From CATQHL01 sp965204655 (GTDB taxonomy: Bacteria; Actinomycetota; Acidimicrobiia; Acidimicrobiales; CATQHL01): a DNA stretch of 64,000 nt. Where the stretch lies: assembly GCA_965204655.1 (NCBI GenBank), contig OZ241998.1, forward strand, positions 1,674,001-1,738,000, written 5' to 3'. The translations under genes were made by a program, and so were the position numbers. How positions within the stretch are numbered: the first letter of the stretch is position 1; each line of letters starts with the position of its first letter. Below are positions 44,447-53,415 of the stretch, in pieces. The notes beneath the pieces are model-generated. The model was not told where the DNA came from and made no database searches. It saw only the letters and a list, made by a program, of their open reading frames with translations.

Positions 44447-46026
44447 GGCGACTCTCCGGAAACTCCCCCGGCGGACGATTCAGCGCTTACGGGGGAAGCG
44501 TAAGTCTCAACGTGTTGCAGGAGCGCATCTACGGAGGGCTCCATACGATCCAATACCGGACGGGGATATATGCCCAAGAAAAGGATTAAGGCCAGCAGAG
44601 GAGCGATCACCAGACGCTCCCGCCAACCCAAGTCAGCTATTTTGAGGTTCTCCCCCGAAGCGCGGCCCCAGAAGACCCTGCCAAACGCCCAAAGCATGTA
44701 CACGGCAGCCAGTATTACGCCGAGCGCAGCGGCCACGGCCCACCATCTGTGAGCTTCAAAAGCGCCCAGCAACACAAGAAATTCACCCACGAAACCGTTC
44801 AAACCAGGTAGGCCTATGGAGGCGAGCGTGACCAGAAGGAAAATCGCCGCCAAAACTGGAGCGGGACGCGCCAGTCCACCCAGCTCGGATATCTCCCGGG
44901 TGCGGCGGCGCTCATATACCCAACCCACCAGCAGGAACAACGCACCAGTGGTGATCCCGTGGTTGACCATCTGCAGCAGGCCGCCGCTGAGACCCTCCAC
45001 GTTGAGGGCGAACACCCCGAGAATGATGAAACCGAGGTGGGCCACCGACGAGTACGCAATCAAGCGCTTGAGGTCTCGCTGCATAGCGGCCACCACCGCC
45101 CCGTAAAGGATGCCCACCACGCCCAGCGTCAACATCAGAGGGGCGAAGAAGCGAGAGGCTTCCGGAAACAAATACAGGCCGAAGCGAACTAACCCATAGG
45201 TGCCTAGCTTCAACAACACGCCGGCGAGTATCACCGAGCCCGCGGTAGGAGCGTCGGTGTGAGCGTCGGGCAACCAGGTGTGCAAGCCCACGAGCGGAAC
45301 CTTCACTGCGAAGCCCAAGGCGAAGGCGGCGAAAATCCAGCGCGCTGCCGAAGTGGAGATCGCCTGCGTCTCGGCAATCTCCACCAAGTCAAACGTGAGC
45401 CCGCCGCCGGTCGCCGACGAATGCAGAAACGCCGCGGCTAGGACGCCCACAAACATGAAAGCAGAACCGAACATAGTGAACAGGAAGAACTTGACCGCCG
45501 AATGGCGGGAGCGGCCGTGCCCCCACTTTCCGATGAGAAAGTACATGGGAATCAACACGACCTCAAAGAATAAGAAGAACAGCAGGATGTCCAGGGCTAA
45601 GAAGACGCCTAGGCAACCGAATTCCAGCACCAGCAACCAAACAAAGTACGCCTTCGGATCACGATCGGGAATTTCGGCTAACGCGGCAAGCGGGAACAAC
45701 AGAGCCGTCAAGGCCAGCATGAACAGGGAGATGCCGTCCACGCCCAGTTTCCAGCTGAAGCCCAACCGAGCGACCCAGGTCTGCTCCACCACCAATCCGA
45801 AGCCGGCGGTGTCCGCGGCGGGGAAATCTACGACCAACCACGCTACGAGGGCGGCAGTTCCGAGCATGAACAACAAAGCGACTGGGCGCAGCATTTCGGA
45901 GCGCGAGCGCCCCAGCATCAACAGGACCGCCGCACCGATCAGGGGCAGCAAGACCAGTGCGACCAACACACCCCCGAAGGTGGCCGACGTTTCGGCAGCC
46001 GCTGCGACCGCCCGAACGCCGCTCAT
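44443..46026 (-). CDS. nuoM: NADH-quinone oxidoreductase subunit M, second cluster
   Basis: Antiporter-like proton-pumping subunit, 527 residues. Glu in LFFLFFEVVLIPMYFLIG and Lys in FAVKVPLVGLHTWLPDAHTDAPTAG mark the proton channel; LIAYSSVAHLGF is the conserved twelfth-helix region. It ends in a short Ser/Gly-rich tail. Overlaps with nuoL upstream and nuoN downstream are four bases each, showing tight coupling. Confidence 0.95.
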   Translation of the reverse strand: MSGVRAVAAAAETSATFGGVLVALVLLPLIGAAVLLMLGRSRSEMLRPVALLFMLGTAALVAWLVVDFPAADTAGFGLVVEQTWVARLGFSWKLGVDGISLFMLALTALLFPLAALAEIPDRDPKAYFVWLLVLEFGCLGVFLALDILLFFLFFEVVLIPMYFLIGKWGHGRSRHSAVKFFLFTMFGSAFMFVGVLAAAFLHSSATGGGLTFDLVEIAETQAISTSAARWIFAAFALGFAVKVPLVGLHTWLPDAHTDAPTAGSVILAGVLLKLGTYGLVRFGLYLFPEASRFFAPLMLTLGVVGILYGAVVAAMQRDLKRLIAYSSVAHLGFIILGVFALNVEGLSGGLLQMVNHGITTGALFLLVGWVYERRRTREISELGGLARPAPVLAAIFLLVTLASIGLPGLNGFVGEFLVLLGAFEAHRWWAVAAALGVILAAVYMLWAFGRVFWGRASGENLKIADLGWRERLVIAPLLALILFLGIYPRPVLDRMEPSVDALLQHVETYASPVSAESSAGGVSGESP

Positions 46027-47918
46027 CCGACGCCCGCTCGAGCCAGAAAATAGACGAGCAAAGCCAGAGCCCCGACGGCCAAAGCCAGTGCGTAACGTCG
46101 GATGAAGCCGTTCTGTATCCGCCGCAGCAGCGCTCCGGCGCGCCCAGGCAAGGAAGCCACCGCGCTGACCGCGCCGTCTACCACGGCAGAATCGAATTTG
46201 GCCAAGGCGGCGAAGAGGTTACGGCCCGGGCAGCCCACGAAACCGCTGATGGCTTCGTCGTAACCCCAGGCGCGGGCGAATACCTTGCGTTCAAGGACTT
46301 CGGGGGCAATGCGGCGCCGCAGGTAAACCACTAGGGCGACGGCGATGCCCGCCGCGGCAGCGGCTGTCGCCACCCCAGCCAGGACCCACTTGGTGCCGCC
46401 GGCGTATCCCGCTTCGGCGGCGTGGTGACCCAGGGAGGGCTCAAGCCAGCGGCCCAGAAACTCAACGCTGTGCGAAAACGGCAAATTGAGCACGCCAGCG
46501 ATTGTGGCCAAGACCGCCAAGACCACCAGCGGAACCTTCATCAACTGCGGTGACTCCGTTGGGCGAAAGTCCTCCGAGGCGGCGGCGTCCTCCCAGCGGC
46601 GTTCCCCGAAGAAGGTCAAAATCATGAGCCTGCTCATATACAACGCAGTGAGCAGGGCGGCCAACAACAACAACGCCCAAAGCACTTTGTTGTAACCCCA
46701 GGCTCCGGCGAGGATTTCGTCCTTAGACCAAAAACCGGAGAACGGAGGGACGCCTGCGATAGACAACCACCCCACCCCGAAAGTGATGGCCGTGACCGGC
46801 ATACACCGCGCAAGACCCCCATAGTGCCGCAGATCCTGACGCCCTCCCATTCCATGTATAACCGAGCCCGCTCCGAGAAACAGCAGCGCCTTGAAGAAGG
46901 CGTGGGTGACCATGTGGAATATGGCCGCGGTATAGGCACCCACCCCCACGGCGGTAAACATAAACCCCAACTGGCTGATTGTTGAATAGGCCAGTACCTT
47001 CTTGATGTCGTTGGCAGCTAAGGCGATGGTGGCGGCCAAGGCGGCCGTGGCCAACCCTACGCCGGCTATTAGGTCGCCCAACCAGGGGGAAGCCTCCTCC
47101 AACATAGGGCTGAAGCGCACCAACAAATACACGCCAGAGGTAACCATGGTAGCAGCGTGTATGAGCGCAGACACCGGCGTGGGGCCGGCCATGGCGTCCG
47201 GCAACCACACATAAAGAGGAAACTGCGCCGACTTCCCAGCGGCGCCTAGCATCAAGCAGAGCAGAATGGCTGAGACAGTGCTCCCGGACGCTTCACCTGT
47301 CAGAATGCCCGCGTAGTTGAGCGTACCGTACGCCCCGAAGGCGAAGAACATGGCCAGAAGAAAGCCGAAATCGCCCACACGATTCGTGATGAAAGCCTTC
47401 TTGCCTGCGACTGCGTTGGCCTCTTCTCCGTACCAAAACGAAATCAGCAGATAAGAACACGCACCAACCCCCTCCCAACCGAGGAAGGTGAGCAAAAGAT
47501 TGTCTCCCAGCACTAGCAAGAGCATGGAAAATACGAACAGGTTCAAATACAGGAAGTAACGGGAATAATCCTTGTCTCCATGCATATACGCGACGGAGTA
47601 GACGTGTATGAGAGTGCTGATGCCGGTGACGAAGAGGATCATCGTCACCGAAAGGGGATCCACTAGAAATCCCGCGTCCACCGACAAGCCGCCGATAGGA
47701 ATCCAGCTGAACAGCCTGACCGTGACCGAGCGGGCGTCGGAAGGCAGGCTGAGCAATCCACCCAGGACGAGCGCAGACGCCGCAAAGGAAACACCAACAG
47801 CGAGCGATGCCAACCACCCTGAACGCGGTTCGCCCAGGCGGCGTCCGAATAAGGCCAAGGCCGCCACTCCCGCAGCGGGAGCAAGCGGCACGAGCCAAAC
47901 CAGTTCAGCCAAACCCAC
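46023..47918 (-). CDS. nuoL: NADH-quinone oxidoreductase subunit L, second cluster
   Basis: Distal antiporter-like subunit, 631 residues, close to the usual length. It shows GWEGVGACSYLLISFWYGEEANAVAGKKAFI, VWLPDAMAGPTPVSALIHAATMV and LAYSTISQLGFM, then the lateral-helix region and final anchor helix. GTG start at 47918, 11 bases after nuoK. Confidence 0.95.
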   Translation of the reverse strand: MGLAELVWLVPLAPAAGVAALALFGRRLGEPRSGWLASLAVGVSFAASALVLGGLLSLPSDARSVTVRLFSWIPIGGLSVDAGFLVDPLSVTMILFVTGISTLIHVYSVAYMHGDKDYSRYFLYLNLFVFSMLLLVLGDNLLLTFLGWEGVGACSYLLISFWYGEEANAVAGKKAFITNRVGDFGFLLAMFFAFGAYGTLNYAGILTGEASGSTVSAILLCLMLGAAGKSAQFPLYVWLPDAMAGPTPVSALIHAATMVTSGVYLLVRFSPMLEEASPWLGDLIAGVGLATAALAATIALAANDIKKVLAYSTISQLGFMFTAVGVGAYTAAIFHMVTHAFFKALLFLGAGSVIHGMGGRQDLRHYGGLARCMPVTAITFGVGWLSIAGVPPFSGFWSKDEILAGAWGYNKVLWALLLLAALLTALYMSRLMILTFFGERRWEDAAASEDFRPTESPQLMKVPLVVLAVLATIAGVLNLPFSHSVEFLGRWLEPSLGHHAAEAGYAGGTKWVLAGVATAAAAAGIAVALVVYLRRRIAPEVLERKVFARAWGYDEAISGFVGCPGRNLFAALAKFDSAVVDGAVSAVASLPGRAGALLRRIQNGFIRRYALALAVGALALLVYFLARAGVG

Positions 47919-47929
47919 GCTAGACCACC

Positions 47930-48232
47930 TCAGTCCCGAAGCGTAGAAACGTCGTCGGCGGTTGAGCCGGGACGCCGGCGCATCACGGCTACTACGATCG
48001 CCAACCCCACGACGGCTTCAGCGGCTGCTACGACTAATACAAAAAGAACGGAGATCTGTCCGCCGAGGTCGCCCAGACGACTTGCCAAAGCCACGAAGGT
48101 AACGCTCACGGCGTTCAGCATGAGTTCCACGCACATAAACATGACCAGCGGATTGCGGCGCACCAGCAACCCCACGGCTCCCAGGGTGAACAGGACGGCA
48201 CCCAAGGACAGATACCAGAACGTGCCGACCAT
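47930..48232 (-). CDS. nuoK: NADH-quinone oxidoreductase subunit K, second cluster
   Basis: Three-helix subunit, 100 residues. Membrane glutamates are in FMCVELMLNAVSV and VVAAAEAVVGLAI. ATG start three bases after nuoJ. The C-terminus is short and polar. Confidence 0.95.
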   Translation of the reverse strand: MVGTFWYLSLGAVLFTLGAVGLLVRRNPLVMFMCVELMLNAVSVTFVALASRLGDLGGQISVLFVLVVAAAEAVVGLAIVVAVMRRRPGSTADDVSTLRD

Positions 48233-48235
48233 CGT

Positions 48236-48871
48236 TCAGACGGGGCTGCCCGTTCCTTCGGCAACGTCGGCGGCTTCTTCTAGAGTACGAGGCCGCCGCG
48301 CCAAGACCACCGCACCCACGACCGACACGGTCAACAAGAGACCGGTCAATTGAAAAGCCCAGACGTAATCGCCGAACACGCCCTCGGCGACCTGGCTGAT
48401 ATTGCTCGCCGCCTCACGACCCTCGCACTCCAGAGCAGACGACGTGACGTTTGGCGGCAGTTCGTTCACGGGCAACCCTATGCAACTCTCAAGAGCGGGT
48501 AAGTCGCCTGGCGGCGTCGGGGAGGAGGTATCAATTCCGACGACAAAAAGCAATACCAACACCAAAACACCCACACCAACGGCTAGCGCCAGAGGGCGCT
48601 GGCCGCCGATCGGCTCTACCCGCAAACTCTCGGCCCTGTCCACTCCCAGGAGCATGATGACAAACAGAAACAACACCACGATCGCTCCTGCGTAGACGAC
48701 CACTTGAACAACCCCTAGGAACTGTGCGTCCATGCTCAAAAACAACACGGCTACACCAAAGAGGGAAGCCACCAACGCAAGAGCGGCGTGGACGGGGTTG
48801 CGGAAGACGATTACCCCCAAAGCACCTGCCAGAATTATCGCAGAACAGACCGCGAAGACGGCAATCTCCAT
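48236..48871 (-). CDS. nuoJ: NADH-quinone oxidoreductase subunit J, second cluster
   Basis: Membrane subunit of 211 residues, longer than its counterpart in the first cluster (169) because of a larger loop before the last helix (about 123-165) and a polar C-terminal tail (RTLEEAADVAEGTGSPV). The third-helix region FLGVVQVVVYAGAIVVLFLFVIMLL is conserved. Its start codon touches the nuoI stop. Confidence 0.93.
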   Translation of the reverse strand: MEIAVFAVCSAIILAGALGVIVFRNPVHAALALVASLFGVAVLFLSMDAQFLGVVQVVVYAGAIVVLFLFVIMLLGVDRAESLRVEPIGGQRPLALAVGVGVLVLVLLFVVGIDTSSPTPPGDLPALESCIGLPVNELPPNVTSSALECEGREAASNISQVAEGVFGDYVWAFQLTGLLLTVSVVGAVVLARRPRTLEEAADVAEGTGSPV

Positions 48872-49641
48872 TAGGTTGCCCGGTCCTCCGGGGCGGGTAC
48901 TTGAGCCTCCTCAACGCTCGAGCGGTCACTTTCGGGCGGGGCGCCCGAGTCGGGCGTGACCTCCAGGGCAGGCTCGACCTCCGAGGCGTCCAAGGTGGTC
49001 GAAGCGGGCGTGACCTCCGAGGCGTCCAAGGTGGGCGAGTCGGGCGTGACCTCCCGGGCAGACTGCCTCAACTCGGGCGGGCGAAGCCCGTAGCCCAACT
49101 CGGGCGACCACGCCGCCCGGCCCTCCCAATCTGCAGCACCGGAAGAAGAAGTGGCGCGCATCCAAGCCGAGGTGTTGACGTCTTCGCCTGGACGCCAGTC
49201 CTCCCAGGGTTGGGGGCGCGGCCTGCCGTCGTCGCCCACCAGCAGTTCATCTTTAGTGTATATGGCGTCGTTGCGGGAAGTAAAGGAGAACTCAAAGAGC
49301 TTGGATTCGGTTATGGCTTCGGTAGGGCAAGCTTCCACGCAGAGGTCGCAATGAATGCAGCGCAGGTAGTTGATCTCATATACGTAGCCGTAACGCTCGC
49401 CCGGAGCAACCGGCGCGTCCGGAGGGTTGTCGGCGCCTCTTACGTATATGCAGCGTGCGGGACAGACTCCGGCGCAGAGTTCGCATCCGATACACTTTTC
49501 CGTGCCGTCTGGATAACGACCCAGTACGTGCCGCCCATGGAACCGTTCCGGTTTGGCGCGCTTCTCCGCCGGATAGCGGCCAGTGACGCGCTTCTCAAAT
49601 AGTTTGGCGAAAGTAACCCCAAATCCTCTAAGAAAACTCAA
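48871..49641 (-). CDS. nuoI: NADH-quinone oxidoreductase subunit I, second cluster, with repetitive C-terminal tail
   Basis: Carries clusters N6a/N6b: CIGCELCAGVCP and CIHCDLCVEACP. The core ends near residue 165, and a tail of about 90 Pro/Glu/Ser/Thr-rich residues follows, partly made of repeated LDASEVTPxS units, bringing the length to 256 (177 in the first cluster). The start is a TTG at 49641 with GAGGAG upstream. The tail is low complexity and probably disordered; its role is unknown. Confidence 0.94.
   Translation of the reverse strand: MSFLRGFGVTFAKLFEKRVTGRYPAEKRAKPERFHGRHVLGRYPDGTEKCIGCELCAGVCPARCIYVRGADNPPDAPVAPGERYGYVYEINYLRCIHCDLCVEACPTEAITESKLFEFSFTSRNDAIYTKDELLVGDDGRPRPQPWEDWRPGEDVNTSAWMRATSSSGAADWEGRAAWSPELGYGLRPPELRQSAREVTPDSPTLDASEVTPASTTLDASEVEPALEVTPDSGAPPESDRSSVEEAQVPAPEDRAT
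48975..49046 (-). repeat. 36-bp tandem repeat in the nuoI tail, two copies
   Basis: Two in-frame 36-base copies containing GACCTCCGAGGCGTCCAAGG on the plus strand, with partial copies on both sides (TCGGGCGTGACCTCC recurs). They code the LDASEV repeats of the NuoI C-terminal extension, so the tail grew by tandem duplication. Confidence 0.85.
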
Positions 49642-50885
49642 GATCGCTCCTCTTCTCCGTTAACGGAGAGTTTGTCGTAAGAAACCAAACCGTATTCCTC
49701 CTCCAAACGAGCACGGGCTTCCCCTCCTGCGCGAACCGCACGCCTCAGTATGAGAGCGGCCGCCAGACCGACAGTTACACACACCACCACCACCAAGGCG
49801 GTATTCCAACCACGATCCCGCCCAACTCGGAGAGCGCCCAGCAACAGCAGCCAGCCCAGGGAGAGCGGAATGAGCAACTTCCAACCCACGTCCATGAGTT
49901 GGTCGTAGCGCAGCCGTGGAAGCGTGGCCCTGAACCAGACAAACATGAAGAGCAAAGCCACCAACTTCAGGAAGAACCAAACGACTCCCCAGAGCCAGTC
50001 AACGCCCGAAGTCAGGACGGGGCCGTCTGGGCCGCCGAGGAACAAAGTCACGATAATGGCCGACATCGTGATGACATTCATGAACTCGGCTAGAAAGAAC
50101 AACGCGAAACGGATGGAACTGTATTCGGTGTGGAAACCGCCCACTAGTTCCTGTTCGGCCTCAACTAGGTCAAAAGGCGGACGGTTGAGTTCAGCCGTGG
50201 CGGCAATGAGAAAGATCAGCGCCGGAACCACACCGGTCACCCAAAGGTTCCAGCCGTAGCCCGCTTGGCTTTGCACGATGTCATGCGTAGAAAGACTGCC
50301 CGCCTGCAGCAACACAGCCGCCAAAGACAACCCCAAAGCGGCTTCGTAGGAAATCATCTGAGCCGACGCCCGCACCGAACCCAGGAGCGAGTACTTGGAG
50401 CCCGACGACCACCCGGCCAGCATGATGCCGTAGACGGCCGCCGAGGAGAGGGCCAGCACCAGGAGCACGCCGATGTGAGGATCGGCTACCTGCAGGTAGG
50501 TGACATTCCCCCACCATTGAACGGTGCCGTCGCCCGTGACGAAGTTGCCTCCCACCGGTACCACGGAAAACACCAAAAAAGCGGGCACCAAGGAGAGGTA
50601 AGGAGCCAGCCGGTAGATGAAACGATCGGAGTTGGCAGGTCGAAGATCCTCCTTAAAAAAGAGCTTCACTCCGTCGGCCAGCGTCTGCAGGATTCCCCAC
50701 GGCCCCGCCCGAGCAGGTCCTATGCGGTTCTGCATATCTCCCACCAACTTGCGCTCAAACCAAATCATGAGCATCACGGCCACCAGAAGCAGGGCGAACG
50801 CACCGGAGACCTTGACGATCAGGATCAGGAACTCGTCAAGACCGAAGCCATCGACGTAAGCAGGATCTAGGGCGAAGATGCTCAC
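49638..50885 (-). CDS. nuoH: NADH-quinone oxidoreductase subunit H, second cluster
   Basis: Quinone-tunnel membrane subunit. The 415 residues exceed the usual 330-350 because of a final helix and polar tail (about 340-415, ending SVNGEEERS). The first loop has the standard FERKLVGDMQNRIGP with Glu44-Arg45, and the loop ELNRPPFDLVEAEQELVGGFHTEY is intact. GTG start at 50885 overlapping the nuoG stop (TAGTG). Confidence 0.95.
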   Translation of the reverse strand: MSIFALDPAYVDGFGLDEFLILIVKVSGAFALLLVAVMLMIWFERKLVGDMQNRIGPARAGPWGILQTLADGVKLFFKEDLRPANSDRFIYRLAPYLSLVPAFLVFSVVPVGGNFVTGDGTVQWWGNVTYLQVADPHIGVLLVLALSSAAVYGIMLAGWSSGSKYSLLGSVRASAQMISYEAALGLSLAAVLLQAGSLSTHDIVQSQAGYGWNLWVTGVVPALIFLIAATAELNRPPFDLVEAEQELVGGFHTEYSSIRFALFFLAEFMNVITMSAIIVTLFLGGPDGPVLTSGVDWLWGVVWFFLKLVALLFMFVWFRATLPRLRYDQLMDVGWKLLIPLSLGWLLLLGALRVGRDRGWNTALVVVVCVTVGLAAALILRRAVRAGGEARARLEEEYGLVSYDKLSVNGEEERS

Positions 50886-53410
50886 TACAACTCTGAGGAA
50901 GCTATGCGGACCTCGCAGATCGGCTCTTCCACCGAGATGAGATCGCGCGGGTCAGCGCCAGGGGTGTTGAGCGCCAGTGCCGCCACGGCAGGAGGAACGC
51001 GTCCGTCCGGCGCTGACGGGAGGGTGATGTCTCCCGAAGACGAAGTCACTCTCACTAGGGCGCCTTCACCGACGGCGAGACGCTTGAAGTCGGCGGGGTT
51101 CAGCCGCAGGCGGGCCGGCGCCGCCTTACCCGCCAGGGAGGGGCAGTGAGAGACGACTGTGCCCTTGTCGTAGAGGGTGCGGTCGGCCACGAGCCGGAAG
51201 GAGTACCCATCAAAGGGTGTCACGGACGCGTCGGGCACAGAGAGGTCTGCGAGGTTCAGAACCGGAGGAAGGGGGGCGCGCTCCTCCGAAAGATCGGGCG
51301 CAGAGTTTGGCATCAGCACGCCGTCAAGGTCAGCCCTCACTGCGTCATAGGTGGCGCCTGCGTGCAAGGGTGAGAGCCGGACGACTTCCTCCCAGATCTG
51401 TTGAGGTGAAGACAAGCCCAAGTCGCCGCCTAGCAAATCGGCCAACTCCGCGGCCACCTGCCAGTCCCTTCGGACGCCCGACGGGGGAGTCACCTGGCGC
51501 GTCACGGCGGTAGCCCGGCCTTCAACGTTCACGTGGGTGCCTTCACGCTCGCCGAAAGCCGCCACGGGCAGAAGCACGTGAGCACGGCGGGACGACGCCG
51601 TGGGGAACGCGTCCAAGGCGATGATCGCAGGAACCGAGGCGAGAGCGGCCTCCACCAGGCGGCGATCAGGAAAGTCGGTCACCGGATCGGCCCCCAGCAA
51701 GATCAGTACCTTGATCTTTCCAGCAACTGCGGCGCGCAGAATGCCCGCTGCCCCGAGCCCCGGTGCGGCGGGAACAGCACCCCAGGAGCGACGGTACCAA
51801 CCGCCGGCGGAAGCCAAGGAGGTGCGACCGGGCAACAATCCGGGGGTCAATCCCATATCAAGAGCGCCGCCGCCGCGACGCAGAAGCGGGAGAAACTTTG
51901 CTTGCGGGAAAGCCCGAGCCAGCAGGATTGCGGCCCGCTCCGCCGCCGCAGCCGACTCCGCCTGCGACGTGCGGCCGAGCAGAACGGTGAGCGGAGCGGA
52001 GGCAAGGGTCTCTGCCGCAGCAGAAAGTTCCTTAGTCGCCAAGCCGGCGAAATCCTCCCCTCTAGGCGTTTCCAGTAAGGCTTCCACCACCCTTGCGGCG
52101 TCGCCTGGCCTCACCCGCAAGGAGTGTGAGGCCAGCGGCGAAAGGCTGGTCGCCAGCGGCGTGAGTTCCACCAAGGAGACGTCTCCGTCGGCCAAAAAGC
52201 GCCGCAACCGAAGATAGAGAGTGCCGAACTCTTCCCGGAGGTCGCCGGAGAGCGCCAGAACGACGCCGCCCTTCCGGCAGGCGTCGGCTATGGCCGCCCT
52301 CGGCAGGGCGCAGACCGTCTCGCCCGATAGACCGTCGCCGAGGCATGCGTCCACGTTGTCGGTGGCGATGAAGCCCTTGGCGAACTTCACCCAGGCGTAC
52401 TGATCTTCGGCGCAGAGCCCCGCACCGCCCATGACCGCTACGGACTGCGGGCCGTGGCGGTCGACCGCCGACCGCAAAGCCTCGGCAGCCGAACCGAGAA
52501 CTGACGCCCATGAGAGCGGGGTCATCTCCCCGTCCTCGGAGCGGCCCATCGGTTCGGTCAGGCGTTCCGGGCTGTGAACTGCCTCAAAGCTGAAGCGATC
52601 CCGGTCGGAAAGCCAACCCCAGTTAACGGCTTCGGAGTCCACCCCTTGAATGCGAAGTATGCGATTGCGCGAGGCGTGCACTGAAATCCGGTCACCGAGG
52701 GCGTTGGGGTATGTGGAGACCGTCTCCGACAGATCCCAAGGGCGCGCCTTGAATCGATAAGGGGTAGCGGTGAGGGCGCCGACCGGGCAAATCTGAACCG
52801 TGTTGCCGCTGAAGTAAGAATCGAAAGGCTGGTCGGGGAAAGTGTTGACCTGGGTGTGGCTGCCGCGATCCTGAAAACCGATAAGGGGTTCCCCGGCCAC
52901 CTCGTCAGCAAAACGAGTGCAGCGATCGCAGATTATGCAGCGCTCACGGTCTAGAAAAACGAGGTCGCTGATCGGAATGGGCTTGGCGAAGTGCCGCTTC
53001 TCTTCGGTAAACCGGCTTTCGCCCGGGCCGAAAGCCATCGTCTGATCCTGAAGGGGACACTCGCCTCCCTTATCGCACACGGGGCAGTCCAAAGGATGGT
53101 TCAGGAGCAGGAACTCCAGCACGCCGTCCTGCGCTTTGACCACGGGCGGCGAAGCCGTCTCAACGACCATCCCGTCGCTCACGGAGAGCATGCAGGACGG
53201 CTGCAGCGACGGGCCGCGGCCTGTGTCTACCTCCACTAGACACATTCGGCACATGCCCACAGAACTCAAGCGGGGGTGATAACAGAATCGCGGAATGTAC
53301 GCGCCCTCCTGCTCGCAGGCGTCTATCAGGAGTTGGCCAGGCGCAGCGGCAGCCGACCGCCCGTCAAGGGTGAACTCCACCGCCCGCCCGCCCGGAGCGT
53401 CGCGAGCCAT
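50885..53410 (-). CDS. nuoG: NADH-quinone oxidoreductase subunit G
   Basis: Large iron-sulfur subunit of the NADH-oxidising module, 841 residues. The N-terminal 2Fe-2S ferredoxin domain has FCYHPRLSSVGMCRMCLVEV. The His/Cys motif region reads CPVCDKGGECPLQDQ, and CIICDRCTRF with QICPVGAL supplies later 4Fe-4S clusters. A degenerate molybdopterin-oxidoreductase fold occupies the rest, with a final MopB-like barrel. ATG start. It exists only in the second cluster. Spaced five bases from nuoF. Confidence 0.94.
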   Translation of the reverse strand: MARDAPGGRAVEFTLDGRSAAAAPGQLLIDACEQEGAYIPRFCYHPRLSSVGMCRMCLVEVDTGRGPSLQPSCMLSVSDGMVVETASPPVVKAQDGVLEFLLLNHPLDCPVCDKGGECPLQDQTMAFGPGESRFTEEKRHFAKPIPISDLVFLDRERCIICDRCTRFADEVAGEPLIGFQDRGSHTQVNTFPDQPFDSYFSGNTVQICPVGALTATPYRFKARPWDLSETVSTYPNALGDRISVHASRNRILRIQGVDSEAVNWGWLSDRDRFSFEAVHSPERLTEPMGRSEDGEMTPLSWASVLGSAAEALRSAVDRHGPQSVAVMGGAGLCAEDQYAWVKFAKGFIATDNVDACLGDGLSGETVCALPRAAIADACRKGGVVLALSGDLREEFGTLYLRLRRFLADGDVSLVELTPLATSLSPLASHSLRVRPGDAARVVEALLETPRGEDFAGLATKELSAAAETLASAPLTVLLGRTSQAESAAAAERAAILLARAFPQAKFLPLLRRGGGALDMGLTPGLLPGRTSLASAGGWYRRSWGAVPAAPGLGAAGILRAAVAGKIKVLILLGADPVTDFPDRRLVEAALASVPAIIALDAFPTASSRRAHVLLPVAAFGEREGTHVNVEGRATAVTRQVTPPSGVRRDWQVAAELADLLGGDLGLSSPQQIWEEVVRLSPLHAGATYDAVRADLDGVLMPNSAPDLSEERAPLPPVLNLADLSVPDASVTPFDGYSFRLVADRTLYDKGTVVSHCPSLAGKAAPARLRLNPADFKRLAVGEGALVRVTSSSGDITLPSAPDGRVPPAVAALALNTPGADPRDLISVEEPICEVRIASSEL

Positions 53411-53415
53411 CTCGC